Below, piece after piece: positions 44,521 to 54,670 of a DNA stretch of 64,000 nt. How positions within the stretch are numbered: the stretch's first letter is position 1; the number at the start of each line of letters is the position of its first letter. The stretch comes from Actinomycetota bacterium (GTDB taxonomy: Bacteria; Actinomycetota; CADDZG01; JAHWKV01; JAOPZY01): positions 1-64,000 of the forward strand of contig DASTWV010000035.1 of NCBI GenBank assembly GCA_035765775.1. Direction: 5' to 3'. The position numbers were made by a program, and so were the translations under genes. A model generated the notes under the pieces. The model was not told the DNA's origin. It saw only the letters and a list, made by a program, of their open reading frames with translations, and did not search any database.

Positions 44521-46103
44521 GCACCCGCATGTCCTGCGCCGGTGCCTGGCTCGCCCGCCGGTTCCGCTACGCACTGCGAGGCCCCGACGGTGAGCGGGGC
44601 GTCATTGCCATCCTCGCCGCCATGCTCCTGACCGTGATGATCCTGGGCACCGCATTCGCCGTGGACATCACCGGCCGGGTCATGGAGCTGCGCCGGGACC
44701 AGGCGGCCGCCGACCTCGGCGCCCTCGACGCCTCCTGGGGCATCCAGGCCGGCACCTACCAGACCCTTGCCTATGCCAGCGCCCTGCGCAACGGCGTCGA
44801 CCACACGAAGTCCCGCACCACAGTCAGCGCCCAGCTCGCCACCTACGCCAACGGCAACTGCACCGTCGGCGGGGTGAGCCCGAACGCCGTCCAGGTCGCG
44901 GTCACCACCCCCTACGACGACTTCTTCGGTGCGAGCCACTCCGAGTTGACCCGCTACGCGTGCGCCACCAACTCCGGGAAGGCGCAGTTCTCGGTCGGCA
45001 CCACGCTGGTCGATGTCAACGTCGGCCTGAACGCCCTGGGGACGAGTGGGAGCCTGGGCCTGGTGGGCTACCAGGGCCTGGCGTCGGGCAACATCACACT
45101 CGGCGCCCTCGCCACCCAGCTGGGATTCGGGGCGCTCTCGCCCGATCAGGTCCTGGCCCAGAACGTCACCGTGGGCCAGCTCCTCAGTGCCTCCTCCGGC
45201 CTGCTCAACGCTTCGGGCAACCCGACGGCGGCAGCGCAGCTCTCGTTGCTCGCCACCGCTGTGAACCTCGCCTCCCACGGGAGCTCCACCGTCAACCTCG
45301 GTAAGGTCCTCAACCTCCAGCAGGGCAATGGCGTGGGCCTGGGCACCGGCGTCAACCTGCTGCAGCTGATCGAGGGAGGGGTGCAGCTCGCCAACCAGAA
45401 TGCTGGGATCGCACTTGGTCTCAACGCCTCTCTGCTTGGGTTGACGAGCATCAGCACCAACGTGACCGCAATCGTTCCCCCCACCATGAGTGCCTACGGC
45501 CCCGTGGGCATCTCCGCCACCAACACGCAGGCCACGGTCAGCCTCACCATCGGCTTCAACGTTTCTGTGGGACTCTCGCTCTTCAGCGTCACGCTGCCGA
45601 TCAACCTGACGCTCGGCGGAGCCACCGGCACCCTGACGGCCATTGATTGCACCAGCGCCAACCCTACGGACATCAAGCTGGGCACCTGGTTCCTGCCGGT
45701 CAACACCACGATCAGCGGGGGCACCATCAAGCTCCTGGGCCTGAACGTGGCCACCACGGGCGGGACCGTTGCCATCCCCAACAGCTCGACCTCCGGCACC
45801 CAGGTCAACGAGCCCACGAACTTCAACTTCATTCCGCCGGGCAACACGCCGAACCCGTCCCTGCCGACGCCGGTCTCGGTCAGCTCGACGCTGGGGACAC
45901 CCACTGTGGCGCTGACCATTACACCCCTCGGGCTGCCGATCGCGCTGACCACAGCGGTGCTGGACCCACTGGTGGGCACGCTGGTCAGCAACGTGGTCAA
46001 CGCCATCGGGCCGGCCCTTGGGGCCTCGATCGGCGCCAACGTCGACACCGCCGACTACCTCGGCAACAAGGCTTCCTGCTCGGCTCCCTCTTTGGTCAAG
46101 TAG
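44517..46103 (+). CDS. TadG/Flp-pilus-assembly-like secreted protein
   Basis: The 528-residue protein has a TadG-like N-terminal membrane helix (GVIAILAAMLLTVMILGTAFAVDI) followed by RRDQAAADLGALDASW, typical for putative Flp pilus-assembly TadG proteins. The long rest is Ala, Ser, Thr and Val rich and beta-like, with no named domain. It is overlapped by tadE-like and both should be co-expressed. A strong hairpin follows the stop at 46131-46162. It probably sits on the cell surface. Confidence 0.78.
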   Translation: MSTRMSCAGAWLARRFRYALRGPDGERGVIAILAAMLLTVMILGTAFAVDITGRVMELRRDQAAADLGALDASWGIQAGTYQTLAYASALRNGVDHTKSRTTVSAQLATYANGNCTVGGVSPNAVQVAVTTPYDDFFGASHSELTRYACATNSGKAQFSVGTTLVDVNVGLNALGTSGSLGLVGYQGLASGNITLGALATQLGFGALSPDQVLAQNVTVGQLLSASSGLLNASGNPTAAAQLSLLATAVNLASHGSSTVNLGKVLNLQQGNGVGLGTGVNLLQLIEGGVQLANQNAGIALGLNASLLGLTSISTNVTAIVPPTMSAYGPVGISATNTQATVSLTIGFNVSVGLSLFSVTLPINLTLGGATGTLTAIDCTSANPTDIKLGTWFLPVNTTISGGTIKLLGLNVATTGGTVAIPNSSTSGTQVNEPTNFNFIPPGNTPNPSLPTPVSVSSTLGTPTVALTITPLGLPIALTTAVLDPLVGTLVSNVVNAIGPALGASIGANVDTADYLGNKASCSAPSLVK

Positions 46104-46130
46104 GAGCGCAGGAAGGGCAACACCTGTCGA

Positions 46131-46162
46131 GGGGGTGGGGGCCTGGCGGGGTCCCCACCCCC
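46131..46162. terminator. GC-rich hairpin after the TadG-like gene
   Basis: GGGGGTGGGG and CCCCACCCCC pair perfectly around a 12-base loop, 27 bp after the stop codon. There is no T-run, as usual in high-GC genomes. Confidence 0.6.
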
Positions 46163-46218
46163 CGACTCCACTCCCGAGCAACCCCGGCGCCTCGGGGCGC
46201 TGCGTGTAGCCTGGAGCC

Positions 46219-47040
46219 ATGGCACTGACCCTTATGGCGGTCCACGCCCACCCCGACGATGAGGCCATCGGCACCGGTGGCATCCTCGCCCGGGCGGCGG
46301 CCGAGGGGATCCGCACCGTCGTGGTCACCTGCACCAACGGTGAGTACGGCGACGGCCCCGGCGGCGTCAAGCCCGGCCAGGAGGGCCACGACCCCGAGGC
46401 GGTCGCCAAGGTGCGCAAGGCCGAGCTTGAAGCCGCCTGCCGGGCACTCAACGTCACCCACCTCGAGATGCTCGGCTACCACGACTCCGGGATGGTGGAC
46501 TGGGAGTACAAGGCCAACCAGGGGGTCTTCGCCCGGGTCCCCCTGGAGGAGGCCACCCAGCGCCTGGCCGCCCTCTTCGAGCACTACCGCCCCGATGTGG
46601 TGGTCACCTATGAGGAGGAGTCCGCCTACGACCACCCTGACCACGTCCAGACCGCCCGGGTGACGCTCGCCACGGCGAAGGCCACCGGGATCCCCCGCAA
46701 GCTCTACCTGACGGCGCTGAGCCTCAAGAACTGGCAGAAGCTGGCCACGATGATGCAGGAGCGCGGGATCGAGTCCCCGTTCTCAGACCCCGATCCGGCG
46801 TGGGTGGAGCGCCTCCAGGCGAGCGAGGCCAAGATCACGACCGCGGTGGACGTCAAGGCCTACGCCCAGGCCAAGCGGGCAGCCGTCCAGGCCCACGCCA
46901 GCCAGATGGACGAGTCGTTCTTCAACAAGCTCCCCCCGGACCTGTTCGACTTCGCTTTCGGCGAGGAGACTTTCATCCGGGCATCGGACACCACTGGGGT
47001 CCCCGTGCCCGAGGTCGACCTCTTCGCCGGCCTCCGGTAG
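46219..47040 (+). CDS. PIG-L-family deacetylase, mycothiol-conjugate-amidase-like
   Basis: The 273-residue zinc enzyme begins with MAVHAHPDDEAIGTGG: the AHPDDE motif provides the zinc-binding His and Asp and the general base. Further motifs are VTCTNGEYGD, RKAELEAACRALNV, LGYHDSGM, and EEESAYDHPDHVQ with the third zinc ligand. The long middle loop and length fit Mca (mycothiol S-conjugate amidase) or MshB (GlcNAc-inositol deacetylase) rather than LmbE-type lipid deacetylases. A role in mycothiol metabolism is likely but not proven. ATG follows a weak ribosome binding site. Confidence 0.88.
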   Translation: MALTLMAVHAHPDDEAIGTGGILARAAAEGIRTVVVTCTNGEYGDGPGGVKPGQEGHDPEAVAKVRKAELEAACRALNVTHLEMLGYHDSGMVDWEYKANQGVFARVPLEEATQRLAALFEHYRPDVVVTYEEESAYDHPDHVQTARVTLATAKATGIPRKLYLTALSLKNWQKLATMMQERGIESPFSDPDPAWVERLQASEAKITTAVDVKAYAQAKRAAVQAHASQMDESFFNKLPPDLFDFAFGEETFIRASDTTGVPVPEVDLFAGLR

Positions 47041-47139
47041 GACCCGCCGGTAGGACCCTCCTTCCCAGAGTTTGCCCGTCTCCGGCGGCGGCGCTATCAT
47101 TCTCCCTATTAAGACGGTACAAAAAAGGGGAGGGTGGTG

Positions 47140-47646
47140 ATGGACGAGCGGCTCCACCAGATCTTCAGCTTCCCGAACCCGGTGAATGAGGTCTCCGCGC
47201 GCCTGGTGGCGGGCGGGGTCGTCCTCATGAGCCTCTCGGCCATCGTCTTCGACCAGAAGTGGATCACCCTGGTCATCGCCTACGGATTCATCGCCCGGGT
47301 GCTGACCGGGCCTTCATTGAGCCCGCTCGGCCAGCTGGTCACCCGGGTGGTGACACCCCGGCTGCCCTTCGCGGCCAAGCCCGTGCCCGGCCCCCCCAAG
47401 CGCTTCGCCCAGGCCATGGGTGTGGGCTTCTCGGTCACGGCCGCCGTCCTGGCGGTCGGCTTCAAGCAGTGGGGAGCCGCCGAAATTGTCCTCGCTCTCC
47501 TCATCGGGGCGGCGACCCTGGAGTCCGTCTTCGCCTACTGCATGGGCTGCAAGATCTTCAACCTCTTGATGCGGGCGGGCATCATCCCGACCAGCGTGTG
47601 CGAGGAGTGCAACAACCTCGCCCTGCGCGTGCGCCCCACCGCCTGA
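47140..47646 (+). CDS. DUF4395 membrane protein
   Basis: The 168-residue protein has four transmembrane helices. It opens with IFSFPNPVNEVSARLVAGGVV, followed by WITLVIAYGFIARVLTGPSLSPLGQL, and ends with GCKIFNLLMRAGIIPTSVCEECN, where the spacing of the Cys residues (GC...C-x2-C) is a hallmark of DUF4395. The family often lies near rhodanese or thioredoxin genes; here the neighbours differ. GGGGAGGG five bases before ATG 47140 decides the start against GTG 47134. Confidence 0.88.
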   Translation: MDERLHQIFSFPNPVNEVSARLVAGGVVLMSLSAIVFDQKWITLVIAYGFIARVLTGPSLSPLGQLVTRVVTPRLPFAAKPVPGPPKRFAQAMGVGFSVTAAVLAVGFKQWGAAEIVLALLIGAATLESVFAYCMGCKIFNLLMRAGIIPTSVCEECNNLALRVRPTA

Positions 47647-47739
47647 CTCCTTCTTGCGTTTCCCACCCCCCGCGCCGGAAACTCACCCCGGCGGTTGGAG
47701 GGATCGCCGCAGGTGTTGGCCGGGGAGGAGGCTGCTGCA

Positions 47740-48351
47740 ATGGCAATGCCGGGGTGGGGCCGCACAGGCCGGGTGGTGCTGGTGGCACTGGGGGTCGCCC
47801 TGCTGGCGGCCGGGTGTGGGAAATCGAAGAACAACTCCAACGGACCGACGCCCAGTAGCTCCGAGCCCGCTCCGGCGATCACCGCCTCGGTGCCCGGCCT
47901 GACGGCCACCGCTACGCCCTCGCCCACAGCGTCGCCGTCGCCGTCGCCCAGCCCGAAACCGAAGCCGTCACCGACCCATGCCACCCCGTCGGCGACCCCC
48001 TCGGTGACACCGACTGTGCAGGTCACGCAGGCAAGCGGCTCGACCATGACGGTGAAGGCCGGGACCGTCCTTAACCTGACTCTGGCGGTCGAGCCCAGCT
48101 ACGCCTGGCAGGTCACCATCCAGCCCGACGCCTCGGTGCTGGCCGTGTCGGGCACCAGGGTGTTCACGCCGAGCCCGGCCCCGTCGTCCAGCCCCGCCCC
48201 GCCGTCGAGCACGGCGACCGCCACGGACTTCCGCCTGACGCTCACCGCTGTCGCCCCCGGGACCACCAGCTTCGCCCTCGAGGAGATGGCGAGCGGCAAT
48301 CCCCAGGCCTTCCGCATGTACGCCCTGACGGTGGTGGTGACCTCCTCGTGA
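47740..48351 (+). CDS. Lipoprotein with chagasin-like (I42) domain
   Basis: The 203-residue lipoprotein has a lipobox LLAAGC at ~21-26 and a Ser-Pro-Thr-rich linker of ~60 residues. The C-terminal ~110-residue domain has VTVKAG-like strand TMTVKAGTVLNLTL, PSYAWQV and an end strand NPQAFRMYALTVVV. This order resembles the chagasin/I42 fold of cysteine-protease inhibitors, although the GYxW loop is not exact. GGGGAGGAGG stands eight bases before ATG 47740. It is followed by the FmdB-type gene after 12 bp. Confidence 0.55.
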   Translation: MAMPGWGRTGRVVLVALGVALLAAGCGKSKNNSNGPTPSSSEPAPAITASVPGLTATATPSPTASPSPSPSPKPKPSPTHATPSATPSVTPTVQVTQASGSTMTVKAGTVLNLTLAVEPSYAWQVTIQPDASVLAVSGTRVFTPSPAPSSSPAPPSSTATATDFRLTLTAVAPGTTSFALEEMASGNPQAFRMYALTVVVTSS

Positions 48352-48363
48352 GATAGTGGTGTC

Positions 48364-48609
48364 ATGCCTATTCACGATTACCTCTGCCAGGACTGCAACC
48401 AGCGCTTCGAAGCTCTGACGACCTCCGCCAAGGCGGACCAGGTCGCCTGCCCCAGCTGCACCAGCGCCACCACCCGGCGCCTCATCTCGGTGATCGCCGG
48501 CGTCGGCGGGCGGGCGGGGGACAGCTACGGGGCCTACGCAGGATCGACCTCCTCCGGGGGAGGAGGCGGCTGCTGCGGCGGTGCCGGGGGCTGTGCCTGC
48601 GGCCACTAG
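48364..48609 (+). CDS. FmdB-family zinc-ribbon protein
   Basis: The 81-residue protein has one zinc ribbon: MPIHDYLCQDCNQRFEAL gives the first C-x2-C pair, and VACPSCTSATTRRL the second, the FmdB/putative regulatory protein pattern. The C-terminus is Gly, Ser and Cys-rich with CCGGAGGCACGH, possibly a second metal site. It may act in one-carbon or nitrile gene regulation as other FmdB proteins, or as a small metal chaperone. Confidence 0.88.
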   Translation: MPIHDYLCQDCNQRFEALTTSAKADQVACPSCTSATTRRLISVIAGVGGRAGDSYGAYAGSTSSGGGGGCCGGAGGCACGH

Positions 48610-48640
48610 GGATTTCCGCTTCGGCTGGGCGGGTTGAGCT

Positions 48641-48753
48641 CTGCGTACATGGGGAGCCACATAGAACACCCCGATGTACGCAGAATCACGATCGGGCCTT
48701 CCCGACGCCTGGACAGGGACGTTGACTCACGATCGCGCGGGCCTGCGTGATTC
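48641..48753. repeat. Two inverted repeats between convergent genes
   Basis: CTGCGTACAT (48641-48650) and ATGTACGCAG (48674-48683) with inner GGGG/CCCC make a long hairpin. GAATCACG (48683-48690) and CGTGATTC (48746-48753) enclose a second region in which TCACGATCG occurs twice. They end directly at the stop codon of the RDD gene. They may act as a bidirectional terminator or be part of a small mobile repeat. Confidence 0.6.
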
Positions 48754-50118
48754 TTAGTCGGAAATAACCCCCGTTGGCTCTGCTATCGCGGCGGGCGTGA
48801 TCTGCTCGAGCGGCACCGCCTCCAGTTCGACCTCTGCGCCAGGTTCGGGCTGCACCGCAGTTACGTCCAGGGCCGAATTGAGCGAGGGCTCGATCCCAAT
48901 GTCGCCTGCCTCGGCCTCGGGCTCAGGCAAAACCTCGACCGGCCCCGCCTCCGGCGGCGCCTCGGCCTCGGCCTCGGGCTCAGGCAAAGCCTCGACCGGC
49001 CCCGCCTCCGGCGGCGCCTCGGCGTCGGCCTCGGGCTCAGGCACAGCCTCGACCGGCCCCGCCTCCGGCGGCGCCTCGACCTCGGGCTCGGGTTCAGGCA
49101 AAACCTCGACCGGCCCCGCCTGCGGCGGCGCCTCGACCTCGGGCTCCGGCACAGCCTCGACCGGCCCCGCCTCCGGCGGCGCCTCGGTCTCGGCCGCGGG
49201 CGGCTCCAACACGAACGGCTTCAAGTCCAGCTCGTCCGCCAACGCCTCGTCCCCCAACTCGCCGTCCGCCCTGGCCCCGATCGCCTCGTCAGTCCCCAAA
49301 GCCCCGTCCGCCAGCGCCGGGGCCACGAGGTCCACCGGCAGCGTCACCGGGGGCGGCGCCCAGGTGCCGGCGTAGGCCGGGGCCTGCAGGTAGCGCTGGC
49401 GCACCGTCGCCAGCACCGCTTCCAGGAGGATCTCGTCGCCCCACCCGTACGCCATCGAGCCCGGCACCTTGCCCCGCACCATGCCCGCCAGCTGGGCGGA
49501 CAGCGCCCCCCGGGCGCCCGGGTCGAGGGTGTAGCGCCGCTCCAGGAAGGACCGGATCAGGCCGTACTCCTGGTCGGTTAGGCCCGACGTGTCCAGCGGC
49601 AAGTCGGGGGCCGGACCGTAGGTGAGCATGACCGGCACCGGCTGCGCCTTCTTCGCCTCCCGGATGACCACCGTGCCGGCCGCCAGGTCGCCGATGCGCT
49701 GGTGCCGCCGGGTGAGGACCATGAAGATCGGGCCCAGCAGTGCCATGTCGATGGGCCGCAGCAGGTTGCGCACGAGGATGGAGACGAAGCCCGAGGGCTG
49801 CCCGCTCACCCGCACCACCCGCAGGCCGAGCGCCCGCTTGCCGATCGTCCGGCCGTTCCAGATCTCCTCGAACAGCGGGAAGTAGCCCCAGAACACCACG
49901 ATGAAGCCGATGGCGAAGACGATTGCCTGCCCGGTGGCACTGCTGCCCAGCAGGCCGAACGCCGAGCCGATCCCGGTCAGGATGGCGAGGGCCACCCAGA
50001 TGCCGATCTGCACCAGGAAATCGATGGCGTAGGCCCCCACCCGGGAGCCGAGCTCGGCGAGGTCGAGGTCGAGCGCCACCGCCTCGGGCGTGACGATGGA
50101 ATTGGCGTCCGTGCTCAT
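48754..50118 (-). CDS. RDD-family membrane protein with acidic repeat tail
   Basis: The 454-residue protein has an N-terminal RDD domain with helices (VGAYAIDFLVQIGIWVALAI), WNGRTIGKRALGLRVVRV and LLGPIFMVLTRRHQRIGDLAAGTVVIR. A ~70-residue soluble part (YGLIRSFLERRYTLDP...) follows. The tail of ~190 residues is very acidic and contains five copies of a Pro-Glu-Ala repeat around EAPPEAGPVEALPEPE. RDD proteins stand next to SpoIIM and DUF58/MoxR genes in many actinobacteria, as here. The tail may bind the wall, cations or partner proteins. Confidence 0.88.
   Translation of the reverse strand: MSTDANSIVTPEAVALDLDLAELGSRVGAYAIDFLVQIGIWVALAILTGIGSAFGLLGSSATGQAIVFAIGFIVVFWGYFPLFEEIWNGRTIGKRALGLRVVRVSGQPSGFVSILVRNLLRPIDMALLGPIFMVLTRRHQRIGDLAAGTVVIREAKKAQPVPVMLTYGPAPDLPLDTSGLTDQEYGLIRSFLERRYTLDPGARGALSAQLAGMVRGKVPGSMAYGWGDEILLEAVLATVRQRYLQAPAYAGTWAPPPVTLPVDLVAPALADGALGTDEAIGARADGELGDEALADELDLKPFVLEPPAAETEAPPEAGPVEAVPEPEVEAPPQAGPVEVLPEPEPEVEAPPEAGPVEAVPEPEADAEAPPEAGPVEALPEPEAEAEAPPEAGPVEVLPEPEAEAGDIGIEPSLNSALDVTAVQPEPGAEVELEAVPLEQITPAAIAEPTGVISD
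48905..49195. repeat. Five tandem ~57-bp repeats in the RDD gene tail
   Basis: The coding repeats share a nearly identical 30-base block around CCTCGACCGGCCCCGCCT. Units are 54-63 bp. Near identity of the DNA, not only of the protein, suggests recent expansion or gene conversion, so repeat number probably varies between strains. Confidence 0.85.
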
Positions 50119-50230
50119 CCCGTGCTCATATGGGGTCCCCTACACTGAACTCGCACCTGCGCAATCGCCACCGAATCGCAACTGAATCGCACCGCACTGG
50201 AACGCCTTACCTACCCACAAGGGCCCACCC

Positions 50231-51238
50231 TTGGACATCGATTCCTTCATCCAGCATTATCGGCCCGAGTGGGACCGGCTTGAGCAGGCGTGCGCCAAGG
50301 GACGGGCCGGGCTCTCCCGGCTGAGCGGCCCGGAGATCGACGATGTCGTGCGCCTCTACCTCCGGGCATCGGCCCAGCTCGCCGAGGTCCGCACCCGCCA
50401 CCGGGACCCGCGCCTCGAGGCCTACCTCAACCGGCTGGTGACCACGGCGCACAACGCGCTCTACGGGAGCAGGGTGACCAGCGTGCGGGACGCCCTCCGG
50501 CTCTTGGGCGTCCGCTACCAGGAGGCTGCCCGGCGCACGCTGCCCTACATCGTGGTGTGCGCGGTGATCACCGTTGTGCTCGCGGCGGCCACCCAGCTCT
50601 GGGTGGCGGGGTCCCGCTCGGTGCGGGCGGGCATCCTGCCCGGGGTCTCCCGCCAGGCCCTCCAGCACGGCCACCACGCCGTGAATCTCGGCGCCCCGGC
50701 CCCCGACATCTCGGGCTTCATCTTCGTGCACAACGTCCAGGTCGCGGTGCTCTCGTTCATCGTGGGCATCGCCCTGTGCGGCGTCACGCTCTACCTCGTG
50801 GCCCTGCAGGCGGTGAACCTGGGCACGCTGAGCGGGACCTTCCAGGCGCTGGGCTACTCGGGGCGGTTCTGGTCCCTGATCCTGCCCCACGGGCTCCTCG
50901 AGCTCTCCGCCATCTGCATCGCTGCGGGGGCCGGCCTGCGCATGGGGTGGGCGATCATCGCCCCCGGGGACCGTACCCGGGCCGATGCCCTCACCGCCGA
51001 GGCGCTCGACGCCGTCCTCGTGGTGCTGGGCGTCGTGCCCGCCTTCGCCCTGGCGGCGCTCATCGAAGGTTTCGTCACCCCCTCGGGCATCAACCCGGCG
51101 ATCTCGATCACGCTCGGCGTGGTGGTGGCGACCGGCTACCTCACCCTGCTGTTCGGGACCCGGCGCCACAAGATCCGGCCCCCGGCCAGCGAGAAGGTGC
51201 CCGCGGTGGCTACGGCTACAGCCGGCCCCGGCTTTTGA
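50231..51238 (+). CDS. Stage II sporulation protein M (SpoIIM)-family membrane protein
   Basis: The 335-residue protein opens with SFIQHYRPEWDRLEQACA and a long soluble helix-rich head; six hydrophobic helices follow. LPYIVVCAVITVVLAAATQL, FIFVHNVQVAVLSFIVGIALC and LPHGLLELSAICIAAGAGLR are the conserved blocks of the family (FIxNNxxVA and HGxxEL). The name does not imply sporulation here. It is divergent from RDD and convergent with DUF58, overlapping that gene by 23 bp. TTG 50231 is the likely start. Confidence 0.9.
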   Translation: MDIDSFIQHYRPEWDRLEQACAKGRAGLSRLSGPEIDDVVRLYLRASAQLAEVRTRHRDPRLEAYLNRLVTTAHNALYGSRVTSVRDALRLLGVRYQEAARRTLPYIVVCAVITVVLAAATQLWVAGSRSVRAGILPGVSRQALQHGHHAVNLGAPAPDISGFIFVHNVQVAVLSFIVGIALCGVTLYLVALQAVNLGTLSGTFQALGYSGRFWSLILPHGLLELSAICIAAGAGLRMGWAIIAPGDRTRADALTAEALDAVLVVLGVVPAFALAALIEGFVTPSGINPAISITLGVVVATGYLTLLFGTRRHKIRPPASEKVPAVATATAGPGF

Positions 51239-52570
51239 TGGTCAGGTACTGGTCGGCCAGCGCCCCGGCCAGCTCACCGGGCGGCTCGTCCACCACCGTG
51301 ACCCCCAACATCCCCAGGCGGGTGGCGCTCGCCGCCCGGGCTGCCAGCGCCCCGGCAGCGGCTGCCTTGGCGTAGGCCTCCTCGCTGCCGGTGGGGACAG
51401 AGGTGGCGTCGGCCTCGACCGCCGGGTCGGATACCGCCGCCACCACCACCAGGTGGCGGGCCAGCAGCATCGGGAGCGCGGCAACGAGCCCTTCCATGGC
51501 GGCCGGGTCGGCGAGCTCGGTCAGCAGCACCAGCAGCGCCCGCCGCCGGTAGCGGGCCAGCAGGAGGCCGAACGCCCGGGAATAGTTCGGGGCGTCGAGC
51601 GTCGGGTGGATGTTGAACAGCACGTCGAGGATGCGGCGGGCCTGGCTGCGCCCGCTCCGGGGCCCGACGGTCACCCGCACGTCGCCGGCGAAGGCGGTCA
51701 TGCCCACGTGGTCGCCCACCCGGCCCGCCAGCTCGGCCAGGGCGATGCCGGCGTCCAGGGCGTGCTCGAAGCGGGGGGCCCCGCCGACGGTGCCGGCCAT
51801 CATCCGGCTGGTGTCCACCAACAGCAGCACCTGCTGGTTGCGCTCCTCCCGGTAGGTGTTGGAGATCGGCTTCGGCGCCCGGGCGGTGGCCCGCCAGTTG
51901 ATGCGGCGGAACTCGTCGTCGGGGTGGTATTCGCGCAGGGCGTCGAACTCCCCGCCGCCCCCGCGCATCGCCGACGACCGCTCCCCAGACTGCAGCATCC
52001 GGGCACGGTCCAGGCGCAGCTCCACCTGCCTGCGGCCGGGCAGCGCCGGATAGCACTTGACCTCGTCCACCAGAGCCAGCGTCTGCTGCCGACCCCCCAG
52101 GCCGAGTGGTCCCGCGGTGCGGACGGTCAAGGGGCCGATGGGGATCACCCCCCGGCGGGTCGGGGCGATCTCCTCGTCGATCTCCGCCCACGAGCCGGGT
52201 TCCACCTCCAGCGTCTGGCGTGCCGGGCGCACCCCGGCCGAGGCTCCCGCCCCTTCCCGGGTGGCGATGCGCACTGGCCGGGTGGCGGGATTGTGGAGGC
52301 GGATCTGGGCCGTGCCGGGCCGGTCGAGGGAGACCACCGGGGGCACTGTGCGGGAAGCCTGCAGGGCGCCGGTGGCGGGGGCGAGCCACACGTCCACGCC
52401 CAGCGCCACCAGCACGAGGCCATTGACCACCACCAGGTCCGCCCAGCGCGGCCCGGGCAGCACCACCACGAGGGCGGAGGCGGCGAGCACCACGACCGGC
52501 ACCCAGCGGCTGGCGTACATCCCCCGCCGGAACCGCCGGGGCCGCCGGGGCCGCTCTGGTGCGGGAGTGC

Positions 52571-52574
<4 letters not shown>
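51216..52574 (-). CDS. DUF58-domain protein
   Basis: The 452-residue protein has two N-terminal transmembrane helices (WVPVVVLAASALVVVL, LVVVNGLVLVALGVDVWL), a beta-sandwich of ~110 residues, the DUF58 signature FDALREYHPDDEFRRINWRATAR and a vWA-like domain with LLLVDTSRMM. It typically works with a MoxR ATPase in a chaperone-like pair. ATG overlaps the MoxR stop (4 bp). It is the last gene of the minus-strand membrane operon. Confidence 0.9.
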
Positions 52575-53527
<953 letters not shown>

Positions 53528-53566
53528 GCCTCCTTGTCCCGCATAGTCACAGCCTCGGGTGCATCT

Positions 53567-54670
53567 TCACAGCACCGACTCCTCGACCCGGCGCCCCAGC
53601 TCCTCGAGGTCCCGCCCCAGGGCAATCAGCTCGGCGTCGTCGGACGGCGGCGGGCCGCCGAGTAACCGGCGCACCGTGTCGAGATCCATCCCGGCGGCCC
53701 CGCTCACCTGGGCGGCGAGCGCCTCGACGTCGGGCGCCCCCCGCCCGGCCCCGAACCGGCGCTGGATACGGCGCACCGTGAAGGACCTGAGGGTGTCGCC
53801 CGCGAAGCCGACCGCCCGGGAGGAGCGGTACAGGCGCCCCACCGCCTCCACCAGCTCACTGGCGGGCACCGGCGAGGGCAGCCGCTCCACCGCCGGCGCC
53901 CCGAAGCGTCGGGAGGACACCGCGGCGAAGGCGACGAGCGCCAGCACCACCTGGAACACCAGCGCCTTGGCCCACAGCGGGAGCAGGTGCCAGAGGCTGG
54001 GCGGCGGCGGGGCGCCCGGCGGGAAGGGCGGCCCGAACACGACCGGCCCGGGAGCCGATCCGAAGAGCTCGACGGCGAAGGCGGCGTTGCTGGCGTTGTC
54101 GAGCAGGGCGTTGGTGAAGGGCGAGAACCCGCCCAGGGCGATCAGGCGGCCCTGGCCGAGGGGCTGGGCCAGCTCGAAGGCGCCCCCGCTGATCGGGAAG
54201 CAGGCCACGGCCCCGGGTGCTGCTTCCAGGGCGAAATCGGCTGGGTCGACGGCGATCGACCGGATCCCGGCGGTCTCCGGCGTGATGCAGCCGGGGGCCA
54301 CCTTGGGTGGCCCGAACGAGTAGTGGCCCACCCGGGCGGTGGGCCCGAGGCCGGCCTGGCCGAGGGTCGTGGACCCCGGGTCGGCGACCACCAGGGTCCC
54401 GCCGTCCTGCACCCAGCCGAGAAGATTGTGGGCCTGGGCGCCGGTGCGGAGGTCGGCGAGCAGCACGAAGATCCCGCCCCCCGCGGGCGGGCGATTGGCG
54501 GTGCGCACGGTCAGGCCCATGCCCGCCAGGAGCCGGCGCAGGGCCAGCGTGCCCTGGGGTCCCGAGTCCGCCGAGGGGCCGGGCCCGGCCAGCACCACGG
54601 CCCCCACCACGACGGCGGCGACCGCCACCCACCACCCCCAGCGCCGCGCCCCGTTCCTGGTCAGGCTCAT
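53567..54670 (-). CDS. DUF4350 membrane protein
   Basis: The 367-residue protein has an N-terminal helix (WWVAVAAVVVGAVVLA), a GATase-like extracellular domain with TLALRRLLAGMGLTVRTAN and DGGTLVVADPGS, a second helix (ALVFQVVLALVAFAAV) and a C-terminal cytoplasmic helical part (VGRLYRSSRAVGFAGDTL, RRIQRRFG). This is the DUF4350 layout found next to MoxR and DUF4129 genes. ATG overlaps the DUF4129 stop by four bases. Function unknown. Confidence 0.85.
   Translation of the reverse strand: MSLTRNGARRWGWWVAVAAVVVGAVVLAGPGPSADSGPQGTLALRRLLAGMGLTVRTANRPPAGGGIFVLLADLRTGAQAHNLLGWVQDGGTLVVADPGSTTLGQAGLGPTARVGHYSFGPPKVAPGCITPETAGIRSIAVDPADFALEAAPGAVACFPISGGAFELAQPLGQGRLIALGGFSPFTNALLDNASNAAFAVELFGSAPGPVVFGPPFPPGAPPPPSLWHLLPLWAKALVFQVVLALVAFAAVSSRRFGAPAVERLPSPVPASELVEAVGRLYRSSRAVGFAGDTLRSFTVRRIQRRFGAGRGAPDVEALAAQVSGAAGMDLDTVRRLLGGPPPSDDAELIALGRDLEELGRRVEESVL

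Noticed and set aside
48905-49195. CRISPR-like array
   Set aside because: The repeats are in frame inside the RDD gene, have no unique spacers of even length and encode a Pro-Glu-Ala repeat.
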